DNA of 64,000 bases, from positions 15,220,026-15,284,025 of the forward strand of contig CM068321.1 in assembly GCA_034766995.1 (NCBI GenBank), in the 5' to 3' direction. This document shows positions 25,677 to 38,379 of the stretch, in pieces. The translations under genes were made by a program, and so were the position numbers. The notes below the pieces were generated by a model. The model searched no databases, was not told where the DNA came from, and saw only the letters and a list, made by a program, of their open reading frames with translations. This DNA comes from Acanthacorydalis orientalis (Eukaryota; Arthropoda; Insecta; Megaloptera; Corydalidae). Position 1 is the first letter of the stretch. Every line of letters starts with the position of its first letter.

Positions 25677-27238
25677 GAATCATGTTGCAGAATGCCAAAT
25701 TCTTAATAAAAACTTGTTATAAGAAATACGTACAAGTTTAAGAATTTGTATCAAAACATAAAAAGTCGGTCTGAAATTAGTTAATTACTTTTTAAATGTA
25801 CTCTAACAATACATTACTTCTAATTAGGTAGTTTTATATATTATAAGAACTCAGTTTTCATTTTATTTCCAAATAGACTCTATTAAGAATTCGAGAAAAT
25901 CGATTTTTTTCTTCAGGTTTTAAAAATAATGAACTAAATATTATGATGAAGTTAAAAATAAATCATTTGGTTAAATCAATTGTACTCGTATGTTGTTTAC
26001 AATAATTTTCGAATAAACTACCGGAATAATTTCCGTACTGTTGATTCTTATTGTGTAATAAATCATTTTATTTATATTTTTTACTTTTTTGTTATATTGT
26101 ATTTTTCATATTCTAATATTTCATAAGGAAATTAGTTCTTGTTCAGAAAAAAACATACTAATAACTAGACTGTATAAAGTAGTGAATTGATTAATGAACA
26201 TATTTCTATTTAAGAAACAGTAATTTATCATTTTAAATTAAAACAGGTGTCAGTAAAAATCATGATAAAAACAAATTATTTTTAAAATACATGTCAGAGT
26301 TTGGTAACATGTTTAAATTTTATTTAAATCGATTATAAATGTAATAAAAATACGTTTTATTATATAAATGTCTTTGGAAAGAATAAATACGAAATATTAC
26401 ATTTTAAAAATTAATATCAATAGATATAATATATATATATATATGTATGTATGTATGTATATGTAATCTAAATTCATTCTTGACTTTATTGAAATTCACA
26501 AATTCTCATTTCTGGAATAATTCTTCAATATACTTTATAAAAATTGACCTCAGTGTAATTTTTTTTTCATTGTTAATTTTTCAGTATTCATTATTGTTTT
26601 TAATTATAATGCCAAAAAAAGCTGTTGACCTAAATACATTAACAAACCATGATTGAAAAAACACACATTTCGGACAATGTATGTGTCCAGTCAAAACACT
26701 CAATGTATTGCTTTGAAAAAAAAACACTTCAATTAATTTATCATCTTGAGTGTCAAATACAACGTGTTGAAGACAAGAAAGTTATAAACGTTTGACATAC
26801 TATCAATTACGTTTAAAATTTTAATTTTTCTTTTAGTGTTCTTTTATTTTTTCTCCTTATTTTTATGAAAAAAATAAAGAATTATTTATTTGTTCATAAA
26901 CTATATAGTTTTTTCATATATTTGATATTCAAATTTCTAATTTTATTTCGAAAATATAAGTAACTAGTTCAGATGTATAAATTTAAATTATTTAATTGTT
27001 AATTAACTCCTAAAGCTATTATTTAAACTTTATTAATAATCGTGCGTTGACTAGTTATGTAAATAAATATTAATTCTATTATTGATCAAAAAAACAGCAA
27101 TTATACTTTTTTCTTATTATTTTTATATTACATTAATATTAAATTTATATATTTAATTGATTTTAGTTTCATTTAAAAAACTTTTATAACTTTTCTAAAT
27201 AATAAAGAAACTGATAATTAATTAGTAATTGCATACCA

Positions 27239-27279
<41 letters not shown>

Positions 27280-28079
27280 TATTTATCTATTTTTCTTTTT
27301 AATATGATAATAATACTATTGCAAAATCTTTTTATTTCAAATGTGTATACTAGATACTCAAAAAATATTTTGAAGGCCTAAAACAATTATTAGAATTTAA
27401 TTAAGAAAAATTGTATTAACACCTACATTTATAATTTCCACTATTTTACTCTGTTTGTATTTTTTAAAAAAATATTTGACATTGCATTACAAAAAAAGGT
27501 TATATTTTACGTTTTTTTTACATTAATTTTATATATTTAAGTAGTTGCTAATAAATAATAAATAGCTGAATTATGCCAATTCAAAGAGTTTGTATAAGAA
27601 AATAAAATAAAATCTTTGTTACTCTTTGAAATATCTGTTACTTAATCTATTTTTACAAATCGGTAAACAATTATTATTATAAACAAATCACCAGAAATGA
27701 TACAACAATTTTTGTGATATTCTTAAACTTAATGAAATTAATTATGATCTCCTCTGAGATTTAAATATATTAGAAAATAAGAAGAATTTTAATTAATTCA
27801 TATAATAAATAGTTAATTATATTCGTAAAATATAGATATATGTAGTTATGTTCTAAACATATAAAATGTTATTAAAGTCTATATTTAAAAAAAGTTTAGC
27901 CGTGATAAGATTATTATTACATTTTTCTAGAATGAAATTAAAATAACTTATAAAAAACTGTTCTACATTTAACTAGACATTGAAATAAATCATTCTTTTA
28001 TGTATACAAAAAGCTTTAACATGAAAATTTAATCCAAACTTTTCGATTGAGAAATCTATTCTTTTTATGAAAATGAAAC
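25677..28079. other. AT-rich non-coding stretch
   Basis: No gene is recognised. TA tracts occur at about 26422-26444 (followed by GTAT units) and 27241-27272. Around 26660-26800 the sequence is slightly more complex, with ACACACAT facing ATGTATGTGT as a short inverted repeat. Confidence 0.6.
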
Positions 28080-28350
28080 CAGTTTATTGCTGGATATCTT
28101 AAAGAACGAACGGCAAAATAAAGCGCTGCAAATTAAATAAAACAAAAGAATATTGAAGACGTTTCATAAAGAACTGTCTTTAATTAAAAAAAAACTCTTC
28201 GACTTGGTCGATCGAGACGACAACACTGTTCAAACAATAAAAACACATTAAGGTTAAGTTCTTCGTCAATGAAAAACGCAAAAGTGTGTCTGATTGCTTT
28301 ATAATTGCAGAAAATGGATTGAAGCTTTATTAGATATCCGCATAACTTAT
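28080..28350. other. Moderately complex island
   Basis: Contains AGAACGAACGGCAAAATAAA, GCGCTGCAAATTAAAT and TTGGTCGATCGAGACGAC. No open frame of note. Candidate conserved non-coding element. Confidence 0.28.
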
Positions 28351-28629
28351 TCTGAATGGAAATATTATTCGTAATTTATACAATGTAATTTTTAGTAATG
28401 ATCTGTTATACTATAATACACATTTTAAATCAAATGACTGTTGTAATTTATATGATATTTACTGTTTGAATGTGTAAAATTGTATTTTTAAATAATTTTT
28501 TACATATTTTTATGTTACGCCTGATTAAATGCAGTTCTTCTATATAATTAAATTTATACTAATGGATTGAATAATCAACTATTTATATAAATTTATTTTG
28601 TTTACATAGTCCCACAGTTTGAAATATTA

Positions 28630-28684
<55 letters not shown>

Positions 28685-29049
28685 TTAATAACAAAAAAAA
28701 AAAAAACAAGAAATTTTTAATTATAATTACTTCAGATTGACGAAGAGAGATATACTTTAAAAGGCTAGGGGACAAAATGTAGCTCGATTGCCATAATATA
28801 ATTATAAAAATATGAGAGATGCAGATTGTATAAATTAATAAAAGAAGTAAATTATAATATTTTTATAATTGGATATTGAAAAACATTGAAAATAAATAAT
28901 ACAAATATAGTTTAAAACTGAGAAGATCTGAAAAAAATTAAAGAAATAGGTTTAGAGATAAATACCTGACATACAAATTATAAAATAATAAGAACTAACA
29001 AAAAAAAATATTTTTCGGTTACTTTTAGCTCTGATAATGATGGTGTTCC

Positions 29050-29170
29050 ATCGAAATGCGCATAAGCGACAATCGAAAATAATAATTTACTGAATATTTT
29101 TGATACAAAATTTTGATGTATTTTGTGAGATGAAAAAAGAATTCATTTGTGAAAATCAAGTTGTTTTTTA
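29050..29170 (+). repeat. Dispersed repeat family, copy B
   Basis: Contains CATCGAAATGCGCATAAGCG followed by ACAATCGAAAATAATAA. The upstream TTCC before ATCGAAATG is shared with copy C (TTCCATCTAAATG). The tail resembles copy E. Confidence 0.55.
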
Positions 29171-29484
29171 TAAAATAAAAAAAGAAACTTATAAATATAC
29201 CATAAATATTTATAAGAATTAGAATACATTTAATGTTTTCTTAGATAAATATTAAAAAATACACGTAAGATTATTTAACAATTATAATCATTTTCTTTGA
29301 AAACACAATTTTAATTAAATCAAAATTAAATTGATAGCAATAGCAAATGAAAATTACACTCAAAAACTCCTAATAATTTATTCTGAGAATATGTTAAGTT
29401 TCTGTAAATTTCTCTTTAAAATTAAATTAAACCACTTCTTGTTTCAATCGAAACATTTTTCATTTAAAAGCTTCAACCCTCTAA

Positions 29485-29488
<4 letters not shown>

Positions 29489-29548
<60 letters not shown>
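29489..29548. repeat. Compound (TA)n(TG)n microsatellite
   Basis: About 42 bp of TA repeats running into a TG tract. Confidence 0.93.
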
Positions 29549-30189
29549 TTTCAATGTTATTTGTTAAGAGCATTCTTGAATATTTTACTTGTTTGATATA
29601 CCGAATTATTTTTTCTCTTGTACTTTTCAAATTAGTACAGTATTCATTTGTTGAGTGATTCAATTTCGTTCAAGTAACCAGATTTATTGAAGCTAATTCC
29701 CTGTTTTCATTCTTTTTTAATTTGTTTTATTTGTTGATATATTTATTTTAATATTCGTATATTTTAAATCTTTCTCTTATAATTGTCAGTCTTTAAATAT
29801 ATATATATATATATGAATGTGTGTATAACTTTGTGTGGATGTGTGCATTGTATAGCTTATATACACTACAAGTAAATTCTTAATTTAACTATCATAGTAT
29901 GAAACAAACTGCACAATTTCTATAAATTTATTTATTTCGTTACATGTTTTTAAATTTAAAAAATCTTTTATATTCAGTTATTTTCTATTTACAACGTTAG
30001 AACAAGCAGTGTGAATTCTTAAGTTAATTATCTAATTGTTATTTTAATAAAATGACATTAACTACAGAATATTGTCATGTGAAAGTAGAACTAGAAGTAG
30101 GAAGTAGAATCATTTTTTGGAGAGTTTTCAAATGTATTGGAAAATAATATATATATATATATATATACATATATGTACATATACATATA

Positions 30190-30236
<47 letters not shown>

Positions 30237-30919
30237 CTAGATAGATAGATTTATATAAAATAAATATGTTTATTACAAAAATTATTTACAAAATATATGT
30301 TGCAATAATTTATTGCAGTTTTAATCTGCAGAATTTGTAAATTTTTCGGAATAGTAATTCATATAAAATTATTATACAACATACAATGAATGTAATCGTC
30401 TTAAAATGTTCGTTTATGATAACCGTACTACGTTTCACATGTTTTAGAGCTAGTATTCCGTGTAATTAGTAATAAAAGTTTTACATTTTACATTTTTAAC
30501 GCGGTTATTTCATCGTCGTAATTTTAATTTTGTGTTAGCATGAATTACGTTTTACATTGTTGTTACTTTATACATAAGAACAGTTGAAAGTTAGTATACA
30601 TATATATATATATATATTATATATATATATATATATATATTATAAATTATATATATATAATTTTTTCAACAATAATAAAATTTTGATAATTAAGTATTTA
30701 ATGATTAGAAAATATAAGGAAAAAAATATTTAAAAAAATTATAAATACTGTTTTTACGAAAGGAAAAATAATCTGTAACATATTGAAGATGTATTCAGTA
30801 ATTTCTTATTAAAAAAATAGTTTAAAATGTCACTAGTTGTAGAATTTCTTTTTACATCGATATATTTTTAAATATATTTGTGTTGTCTAGTTCTTTTGAA
30901 TCACTTCAGTTTCTGTTTT

Positions 30920-31023
30920 CTATTATTAGTTTTAGCACGTGTGTCATCTTCAATAACATTTAGATAAATAATTTTAGTTATGCATATATCTCTGCTTGAA
31001 TATATACTTTCTGAAACTAGTAG
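30920..31023 (+). mobile_element. Possible small inverted-repeat element (CACGTG type), copy 1
   Basis: The left end CTATTATTAGTTTTAG is followed by CACGTGTGTCATC. The right end CTGAAACTAGTAG (31011-31023) is the inverted form of CTACTAGTTTCAG. The left part matches 49396-49435 (TTCAGCACGTGTACCATC). Two related copies with similar inverted ends suggest an old non-autonomous DNA element. Confidence 0.35.
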
Positions 31024-31286
31024 TATAATATATTAACAGGATCACAGGTATAAAATAAACAATTATAATATCGAACTAAATTCTTTTGTATCACGTTTCT
31101 TGTATGAAAGTATGCCTTTGATTAAAGTTTAGCAATGTTAATCTTTTAAAACTCTACTTGCCTTTAATACATCTTTTTCTTTCGGAAAATAATCTGTTGG
31201 AACTTCTATTTCTGTTCAGTATTCACACCAACAACATAACTCAATCACATTTGCTTTATACAGCTTAAAAATTTTATATTTCTATA

Positions 31287-31505
31287 TATAGGTTATTCAA
31301 TTAAGGTTTCCTCATGGAGGATTTAAAAAAGGGCGCAGGGGTTAAGAAAAGCCATGTTATTTTTTATTTAGTTTTTTAGTTTAATTAAATATTAAAATAA
31401 AATTGAACTTAAATACTAAATTGAGTATAACACATTTATTTTTAATTTTTTTCGTTTTTTTTTTTTACATAATTTTGTGTGGAAGCCTAAGTTGAATCTC
31501 CTATA
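31287..31505 (+). mobile_element. MITE-like element (TATAGG type), copy 1
   Basis: About 219 bp bounded by TATAGG with TTATTCAATTAAGGTTTCC at the left and the inverted GGAAGCCTAAGTTGAATCTC with CCTATA at the right. Internally it carries TTAAGAAAAGCCATGTTAT, shared in diverged form with the copy at 44556-44762 (TTAAGAAAAACCATATTAT). No coding capacity. A non-autonomous DNA transposon is inferred; the superfamily is unknown. Confidence 0.55.
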
Positions 31506-31538
31506 GAATGTTAGTGAATCTCTTTGAAAAAATAAGAC

Positions 31539-31584
31539 TGTTTGAAGAGAACTATTTAATACATGTTTGAAGAGAACTATTTAA
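31539..31584 (+). repeat. Two-copy tandem duplication
   Basis: The 21-bp unit TGTTTGAAGAGAACTATTTAA occurs at 31539-31559 and again, identical, at 31564-31584 (period 25). It lies just outside the right end of the MITE-like element at 31287-31505. Confidence 0.85.
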
Positions 31585-32150
31585 GACTGTTTAAACTTAC
31601 GATAGAGTAAAGTGTACTTTATCATAAATTCTACAATAATAAAGTTGAATATCATAAGAAAAAACATGAATAAAGTACAAGAGATTTAAAATCAATGTAT
31701 AGTTTTAAACACGATTTATAAGATGGAGACAAAAACTTGACCACCCAATGTTATTAAAAAAAGAAAACTAGGTTTCACTTTTAAATGATTTTATGAATTT
31801 ACTTTTTCAAACTAAAATAAATTTTAAATAACCAATAAGTTTAAGGTTTAAGTATGAATATTATAATTAAATCTTACAAAATAACAATCTATCTACTTTG
31901 TTCTCGTCTAAAAATTTAATAAAAGATGAAAGTAAAATATTTATTGTTATGTTATTTTTTGTGAACATTAAAATTGACACTAAACAAATACTATTTGGAA
32001 ATATAACAAATCTTGTACATTGGCCAACAAATACAATAACAAGCTGATTGTGTCACAATAATATCGTATTATCACATATCGTTAAGTTACGTCTGTAAAT
32101 GTAACGACATTTCTACAACTCTACAAACAGACCTGTATATAAATATATAT
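31585..32150. other. AT-rich non-coding stretch
   Basis: No gene or known repeat recognised. Confidence 0.6.
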
Positions 32151-32158
32151 AAACATTT

Positions 32159-32245
<87 letters not shown>
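32151..32245. repeat. Interrupted (TA)n microsatellite
   Basis: TA repeats broken by ATAAATA units over about 95 bp. The reverse-strand 92-codon frame through here is mostly Ile/Tyr and is not considered a gene. Confidence 0.93.
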
Positions 32246-32248
<3 letters not shown>

Positions 32249-32600
32249 ACGTAATACAACTGTAACAAACGTTTTAACGTTTCACACGTGCCCGATGACT
32301 CGACATCGCTTAACGACCTTACATTCTTACTGTAATCAAAATGCCGTTGTGTTAGATAGCAAAATGAAATTACATACAACGATAATAACATTTCATAGTA
32401 GCAACCAGTGGCGGATTATTATATTAACCCTTTTGTAGTTTTCGACGAGTCGTTTGAGTGGGATGTAAGTACATACAAAGTGGAATTAACGATAAAAATA
32501 TTACATTATTTTTTATTATTGTAATATTTTATTTAAATCTCAGTCCATCAGAAAGAAATGCTCTTGGGAATTGTCGCTAGAGCATTTTTAATTAGCTAAA
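32246..32600. other. Moderately complex island
   Basis: Non-repetitive sequence with AACGTTT duplicated near 32270, CGTGCCCGATGACTCGACAT, CCAGTGGCGGATTATTA and TTCGACGAGTCGTTTGAGTG. CAGTGGCGGAT resembles the first bases of some hAT inverted repeats, but no partner end was found. No convincing frame. Confidence 0.25.
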
Positions 32601-33424
32601 TGTAAGAATTAAATTTTTAACACAATTTCTATGAAATTTCATCGCTTTATTTAATTATCAAAATTATGAAATAAAAATAATATTCGCATGTAATAATCGT
32701 AACATTTATTTAAATATCTGTACTTTTTGAAAATATTCAAAAATCGATTCATAGAAGAAAATGTAAACATATTTTTTATACTTATTTAAATAAGTATATA
32801 AATGTGAAATGATTAAAGATGCAAGATGGCAGTTTTATGAATAAAATAAAAAATATATATTATCTTCATATTTAACAATGATAAACTCTTTTACAGTAGT
32901 AATATTTATTTTATTCTTTATCAATTTGGATTCATTCAGTAACTTTAATATAAAATAAAATGTTTCATTTTTTATCAAAAAATGTTAAGAATAAATTATT
33001 TGAATGTCAAATAGTTTATACAAAAAATGTTTCAAAATCTAAGGTATCAAATATCATTACTTCATTATTTGATTTGGAGTATTTTTTGAATTGTTTGAAT
33101 ATTGAGAAAAAAAATGATTGTAATAAAACTAGAATTGAAAAGAGCACAGTTGTAGATTGAACAAAGAAGGTTTGCACTCTAGTGTAAACGAGACAACAAT
33201 AGATTCGATGCTAAAATTAATGTATTTATACAAACGCTGACATATCAAAACGAGATTGATGCGAACTCACGTTTAAATTTAGCATACGTAACAAATGTTG
33301 GTTGAAACTCTTTAAAAAATACATTCTTTATTTTTTATATATATTTTTATAAAATAAATCTTGCGGAAGAAATTTTTATTGAGGTTGAATTAGATGTTGG
33401 TATATTTTGACAGAAATACCTTCA

Positions 33425-33491
<67 letters not shown>

Positions 33492-33714
33492 AGAGAGAGA
33501 GATGAAGGGTACTGTATATTCTATTTTAAACAACATACTGCTTTTAATGTTACAGACAGAATAATATTTTTTCTTTTTTATATTTATTCATATAAAATAC
33601 TTTCTAAGAGTTCCATGATTTCAATTCCTTTATATTTAGTATAATAGTTATTTGTATGTATTTATAATAATATTATGATTAATTCATACATTTATAAATA
33701 TGTTGTTATTGACG
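32601..33714. other. AT-rich stretch before the mariner
   Basis: No gene is recognised. It holds the palindrome-like GTTTGCACTCTAGTGTAAAC near 33170 and a long TA/GA tract at 33430-33502. Confidence 0.6.
33430..33502. repeat. Compound (TA)n(GA)n microsatellite
   Basis: About 59 bp of TA repeats followed by a short GA tract. Confidence 0.95.
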
Positions 33715-33716
33715 TA

Positions 33717-33748
33717 TTATGTTGGTGCAAAAATAATTGCGATTTTTA
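33717..33748 (+). repeat. Mariner left terminal inverted repeat
   Basis: Shares GTTGGTGCAAAAATAATT and CGATTTTTA with the inverted right end. One G-to-T difference lies within the first four bases. Confidence 0.88.
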
Positions 33749-33905
33749 TCATTTTATGTTTGGTGCCGATTTTACTCGTTAATGTTATCTTTTGTGACAG
33801 TCATGTGATACATCATTGTGAATATTGAAATTAGAACTACTGATTTCAACTTGTGAATATTGTTTTTATTCTTTGGTATTGTTGGATATAACTTCTTAAA
33901 TTAGT

Positions 33906-34832
33906 AATGAAGAAGACCAAATTCGCGCGATTTTGTTGTAAGAGTTTAAATAGGAACTTAAAGCAACTACTCGAAATACCAAATTTGTTTTTGACAAAGA
34001 ATCAATTCGTGAACGTACAGCTCAACACTGGTTCCAAAAGTTTTGTAATGGAAATGAAAGCCTTGATGATGAGGAGGGTCGTGGACGTCCTTCAGCTATA
34101 GACAATTATGACTTTAAAACCATTATTGAAGTGGAACTACGTAAAATAACTCGAGAGGTAGCAGAAAAAAATCAGTGTTCATCATTAACAGTTCGACATT
34201 TGAGCCTAATTGGAAAAACAAAAAAGGTAGACAAATGGGTACCGTTGAACCAAAAGAACATCAAGTAATTTGGCGATACGAAATCTTCCGTGCACTTTTT
34301 TTGCCTAACAAAAATGATTCCTTCTTAATCGCATTATCACATGTAATGAAAAGTGGATTCTCTACAACAATTGAAAATGTTCAACACAATGGCATAATAG
34401 AGGAGAAGTACCTAAACCGTTTTCTAAACCGAAACTTCATGAAAAAAAGATTATGGTCACTATTTGGTGGTCGATAAGTGGCATCATTCACTACAACTTC
34501 TTAAATCTGTGTGAAACTATAATAGTAGAAAAATATTGACTGGAAAGTGAAAAAATGTATGAAGTTGCATCATTTATGCCTCACAAAGGAACTGGGTTAT
34601 GAAACTTTACCTCACCTACCTTATTTTGTGGAATTGTCTTCGACAGATTATCATTTTTTAAACATTTAAGTAATTTCCTACGCGAGCAGGTTTTCAAAGA
34701 TCAAGCATCAGCTCAAAGTGATTTCGATGAATTCGTTCGTACCAGACTCCAGAAATCTATCTTGTAGGAATAAATAAACTTGATTCCCGTTGAGAGAAAT
34801 GTGTGCAGGCCAATGGCCTTTATTTTTATTAA
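33906..34832 (+). pseudogene. Mariner transposase pseudogene
   Basis: This is the remnant of a DD34D transposase that would bind the element's inverted repeats and move it by cut-and-paste. In reading frame it shows NEEDQIRAILL, then a TAA stop at 33939-33941. Next come RERTAQHWFQKFCNGNES and DDEEGRGRPSAID from the N-terminal helix-turn-helix region, then REVAE and KVDKWVP. A lost base near 34326 shifts the frame. The block TCNEKWILY follows, where the first catalytic Asp has become Asn (codon 34345-34347). At about 34579 the sequence jumps from LKLHHLC to LTKELGYETL, so the HDN block with the second catalytic Asp is missing. The third (STDYHF, Asp codon 34646-34648) remains. Further shifts follow near 34657 and 34750, with a TGA at 34791-34793 before the end, GLYFY. 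Clearly inactive. Confidence 0.9.
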
Positions 34833-34877
34833 TAAATATATTTTTTATCTCATATATGCATCTCTATATTCTATATG

Positions 34878-34909
34878 TAAAAATCGAAATTATTTTTGCA
34901 CCAACCTAA
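34878..34909 (-). repeat. Mariner right terminal inverted repeat
   Basis: Inverted match to the left end; ends CACCAACCTAA followed by the TA target duplication. Confidence 0.88.
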
Positions 34910-34911
34910 TA

Positions 34912-35552
34912 TTTTTGAATTTTAGTTTTTACTTAAAGGAATTACTTGTGCTAATTTTATTCTATTAAAGCCAACCTTATAATTTTCAACTTATATACGA
35001 ATGAATGTAATATAATTTTTGTTTCTTTTCAGCACAAAATAGTAAATTAACTTTATCAGATATTCTTGAGAATTGTAAGATGAAAAACAGCGTTATATAA
35101 AATGAAAAATCAATATATATATATACATACACACATACATATATGTAAGTATGTTTTATATACAACAAGCGGTTTATCGTGAAGGAAAAGAATTAAATAA
35201 TTGAACATTTCATTTATAGTTCTCATTGTAATTACACTGGAATTCTCATGCAAAGTGAATGCATATTTTCAATGCAATACACATATATGTTCTTCTAATT
35301 GCTTTAATTAGATTCTTAATACTTTAACGGAATGTTTATATGAAATTATTACTGCTAGATGTAAAATATACATAGAATAAGAAAATTATTCCTTGAATTA
35401 GGTCATCGTAACAGCGATACGGATTAGTTATTAGTACTGTCATAAAATGTACACGAGTAGTTCAAACGTGGTATGATTTCTTTATAACGTTAAATATTTA
35501 AACAAAGTCAGACATTGCTATATTTATTTTTTTATTTTTCTCTTCCTTTCTA

Positions 35553-35610
<58 letters not shown>

Positions 35611-35899
35611 GATATATATTTTGTATATAAGGAACATTTTTATATACTAAGTATAAAAATATAAAACTGAACTAATTGACAGCAAAAATAAAAAAATATA
35701 TAAAGTTATAATTATAGTTTTAAAAAAATCATTACAATTTTCAGTAAAACAATAAAAAATCTTAGGAACAATATATATATATTTTAATAAAAAATACTTT
35801 TTATATTTGATTTAATTAAGGAAACCGAGATAAAACTTGCAAAATTTCTGTCAACCTTGAAATATAATTTCCAACTGAATCATGTATGTCCGATAAGTC
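34912..35899. other. AT-rich non-coding stretch
   Basis: No gene is recognised. Contains a CT/TA compound tract (see 35541-35609) and an ATAC/CATA-rich patch near 35115-35165 that produces a spurious Tyr/Ile-rich reverse frame. Confidence 0.6.
35541..35609. repeat. Compound (TC)n(TA)n microsatellite
   Basis: TCTATCTCTCTC leads into about 49 bp of TA dinucleotides. Confidence 0.93.
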
Positions 35900-36190
35900 A
35901 TGCAATAATTCAATCGCACATATTTCTAACAAATTACAAATAATAATCATCATTTATCTAATGGAACTTTAAAATACCTGCGACGAACTAAGCTGTACAT
36001 CACACGATGATCAACAAAAGGAACAAGACGGCCTTACTGTAATAACAGCTCAATACATGGATTTTACTATTGAAAAGTTCAAGTGGAATATAGCGTGCAA
36101 CAGCTCTTAACAATACGCTCGCATTAATGATTCAACTAAAGGACTTGGCAAATTTCTTGTGTAAGTGTACTACAATTATGAAAGTCATTG
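35900..36190. other. Moderately complex island
   Basis: Contains CCTGCGACGAACTAAGC, AAGACGGCCTTACTG, ATAGCGTGCAACAGC and ACGCTCGCATTAATGATTCA, which includes a homeodomain-type ATTAATGA. No frame of note. Candidate conserved regulatory element. Confidence 0.3.
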
Positions 36191-36232
36191 TGCAAACTTC
36201 AACCATAAATTACTATTTTGATTATATATTAT

Positions 36233-36235
<3 letters not shown>

Positions 36236-36299
<64 letters not shown>
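36236..36299. repeat. (TA)n microsatellite
   Basis: About 64 bp of TA repeats with one GT interruption. Confidence 0.95.
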
Positions 36300-36786
36300 C
36301 ACATAACACATAAATAAATTATACTGGTGTACAAAACACCTTAATTTTATACAAAATCTCGTGTGATTATATTACAAGCAATGAATAATAACACTTAAAA
36401 AAAATCTGACAGATTACTAAAAAATAATAACATAGATTTTATTTCGTTGAATCGAATTAATTTCAAAATAACAGTGAATTGAAAATAATAACGTTCTTTT
36501 ATCTACTTTCGTTTTTATAATATTTTATAACATCTCATGTGTTTTATACACGAAGACTGTTTTAAGATTTTGTTCCATTTTATTAGATAGAAAATGAAAC
36601 GTGTTTGTTTTTTTTATTAAGAATGAAAATTTTTATATTCTACAAAAACTTTAATATTATTACTTTTGGTTTTATCGACTCTGCAAGATTACAACTACAG
36701 TTGAAATCAAAACTTTCGATTTTTATTAGTTGAGAAGAAATTCTGGCACGTGTTTATAAAACAAAGTTATCGTTGAATATCACAGG

Positions 36787-36851
<65 letters not shown>

Positions 36852-37902
36852 TAGATAGATATCAGTTTTCTTTTATTTATTTCAACATAATATAGAAAAA
36901 AACTTTTTCTATTTGTTTTTTTAATTTTTATTAATATATTTTTATATATGAACATTAAAAATTTTAATTTTCTTTTTTTTTGAAAAAAGTAAAGAAAATA
37001 TTTTAAACAAAACTGTTATTAGACAAAAATCTATTATGTTTAATTCGAATTTCGAAATCCAGGACAAAATTCAATTTACTTATTATTTGTAAATACATTT
37101 TTGTTTACTTTTTTATTTTTTGATGTATCCAAGTATGAGATTAAAATTATATAAATGTGGTTTTGTTAAACTTCGAATATAGAATTTAATATACATAGTG
37201 TTATTTATTGAAGAGAAACAAGTAAAGAAATTAAATATTAGTATAAAATATTAAACACCGATCACTTGCTAAAGATCTATATAAACCAGATCAATGTCTC
37301 TACACAACTCTTCTTAACTCAAATGTTTTTGATACGAATGGCGTTCTCTACATAAATATTTCTGTTTAATTTTTAAAAACTTCTTGAAGATTTTACGATA
37401 ATATTTTATAAGGAATCGTTGCTATACTTGTACGTAAATCTTGTAACATTTCTATCTCGTTTTCATAAACCTTGGAAACCATTCATTTAAATAATTTTGA
37501 ATAATGTTACGTAGTGAGAGAATATACCATGGTCTTAAAATATAATGGTGTTCAAAATATCATTATCACTTACTGAGATTATAGGTATTTCTGCAACACA
37601 TATAGATTAGTAAAAATTAAATAAGTAAAAAACTCAAAAAGTAGATCCTGAACACATAATTTTATCGACATTGTATGTTTTTCTACATTCATCTTAAAAT
37701 ACTTCTGAAATAGTCATAAAGAAATTACTATACATTCATTAGTAAAGATAAGGAATATTATGGTAAATAATGAATAAACACTACATATTTCAATGTATAA
37801 AATGGAATATAAAATAGAGAAAAAATAAAATTATATTTATCATTAATCGACTTATGTCCTCTAGTATACTGCGAATAAAATACAATATATTTTCTTTTTG
37901 TA

Positions 37903-37936
<34 letters not shown>

Positions 37937-38148
37937 TATTAATCATTTTAGTCATTAAATATTTAACAAACTATAACATATTCGATGACGAACTTTGAAG
38001 TAACTAATAATTTAAGCCAAATTACATTGTTTCTTTCATTTAAGATTAATAAAATTCACTTTACAGTCATATTCTTAATTTGCCATATATAATTTTAGAT
38101 CTGAATGTCGGGACCACATTATCGTCGTTCTCATTTATATCAAATATG
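36300..38148. other. AT-rich stretch with TA tracts
   Basis: No gene is recognised. Long (TA)n at 36789-36849 running into GATAGATAGATA, and a TGTGTG-(TA)n tract at about 37902-37934. Confidence 0.6.
36789..36861. repeat. Compound (TA)n(GATA)n microsatellite
   Basis: About 61 bp of TA repeats followed by three GATA units. Confidence 0.95.
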
Positions 38149-38150
38149 TA

Positions 38151-38181
<31 letters not shown>

Positions 38182-38300
38182 TACATACATATATGTATGT
38201 GTATATATATATATATATGTATGTGTATATATATAAATATATATATATGTGTATATATATATACACATGTCTGTATCTATATATATATATATATATATGT
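38149..38300. repeat. Complex (TA)/(CA)/(TG) microsatellite cluster
   Basis: About 150 bp of alternating TA, CACATA and GTGTATA runs. The reverse frame through it is Tyr/Ile/Thr-rich and not a gene. Confidence 0.9.
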
Positions 38301-38379
38301 ATAATATTCGAATTGTATAATTATTTATGGAATAAAATATGTAGTTAGTGCGAACGTTACCAAATTGAAATTGTATTGA

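Larger units (their letters stand above)
28351..31286. other. AT-rich stretch with repeats
   Basis: No gene is recognised. TA tracts lie at about 28632-28684, 29489-29530 with (TG)n to 29548, 29797-29813, 30147-30170, 30195-30234 and 30598-30660. Repeat copy B (29050-29170) and one copy of the CACGTG-type element (30920-31023) are present. Confidence 0.6.
33717..34909 (+). mobile_element. Mariner transposon, decayed copy with TIRs and TA duplication
   Basis: The 1193-bp element is bounded by inverted repeats of about 30 bp. The left end is TTATGTTGGTGCAAAAATAA and the right, inverted, TTAGGTTGGTGCAAAAATAA, each followed by TTNCGATTTTTA. TA flanks both sides (33715-33716 and 34910-34911), the standard mariner target duplication. 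Inside is a broken transposase reading frame on the plus strand. The inverted repeats resemble those of cecropia-type mariners, the group of human Hsmar1, as an inference from memory of TIR sequence. At about 1.2 kb it is a little shorter than intact elements (usually about 1.3 kb), which fits an internal deletion. Confidence 0.92.

Noticed and set aside
30441..30453. GTTTTAGAGCTAG, identical to the start of a common Cas9 guide scaffold
   Set aside because: It is 13 bases only, occurs once, and the bases that should follow are absent. No repeat array or cas genes exist here, so it is coincidence in eukaryotic DNA.
32113..32391. Reverse-strand open frame of 92 codons
   Set aside because: About half of it is Ile-Tyr/Leu-Tyr from an interrupted TA microsatellite. 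The same applies to frames at 5265, 20114, 29331, 36767, 38140, 41635, 42217 and 63554.
33907..34101. 64-codon frame inside the mariner taken as a gene
   Set aside because: It is out of frame with the transposase; the true frame one base upstream shows the recognisable transposase motifs. The frame at 34175-34477 likewise mixes frames.
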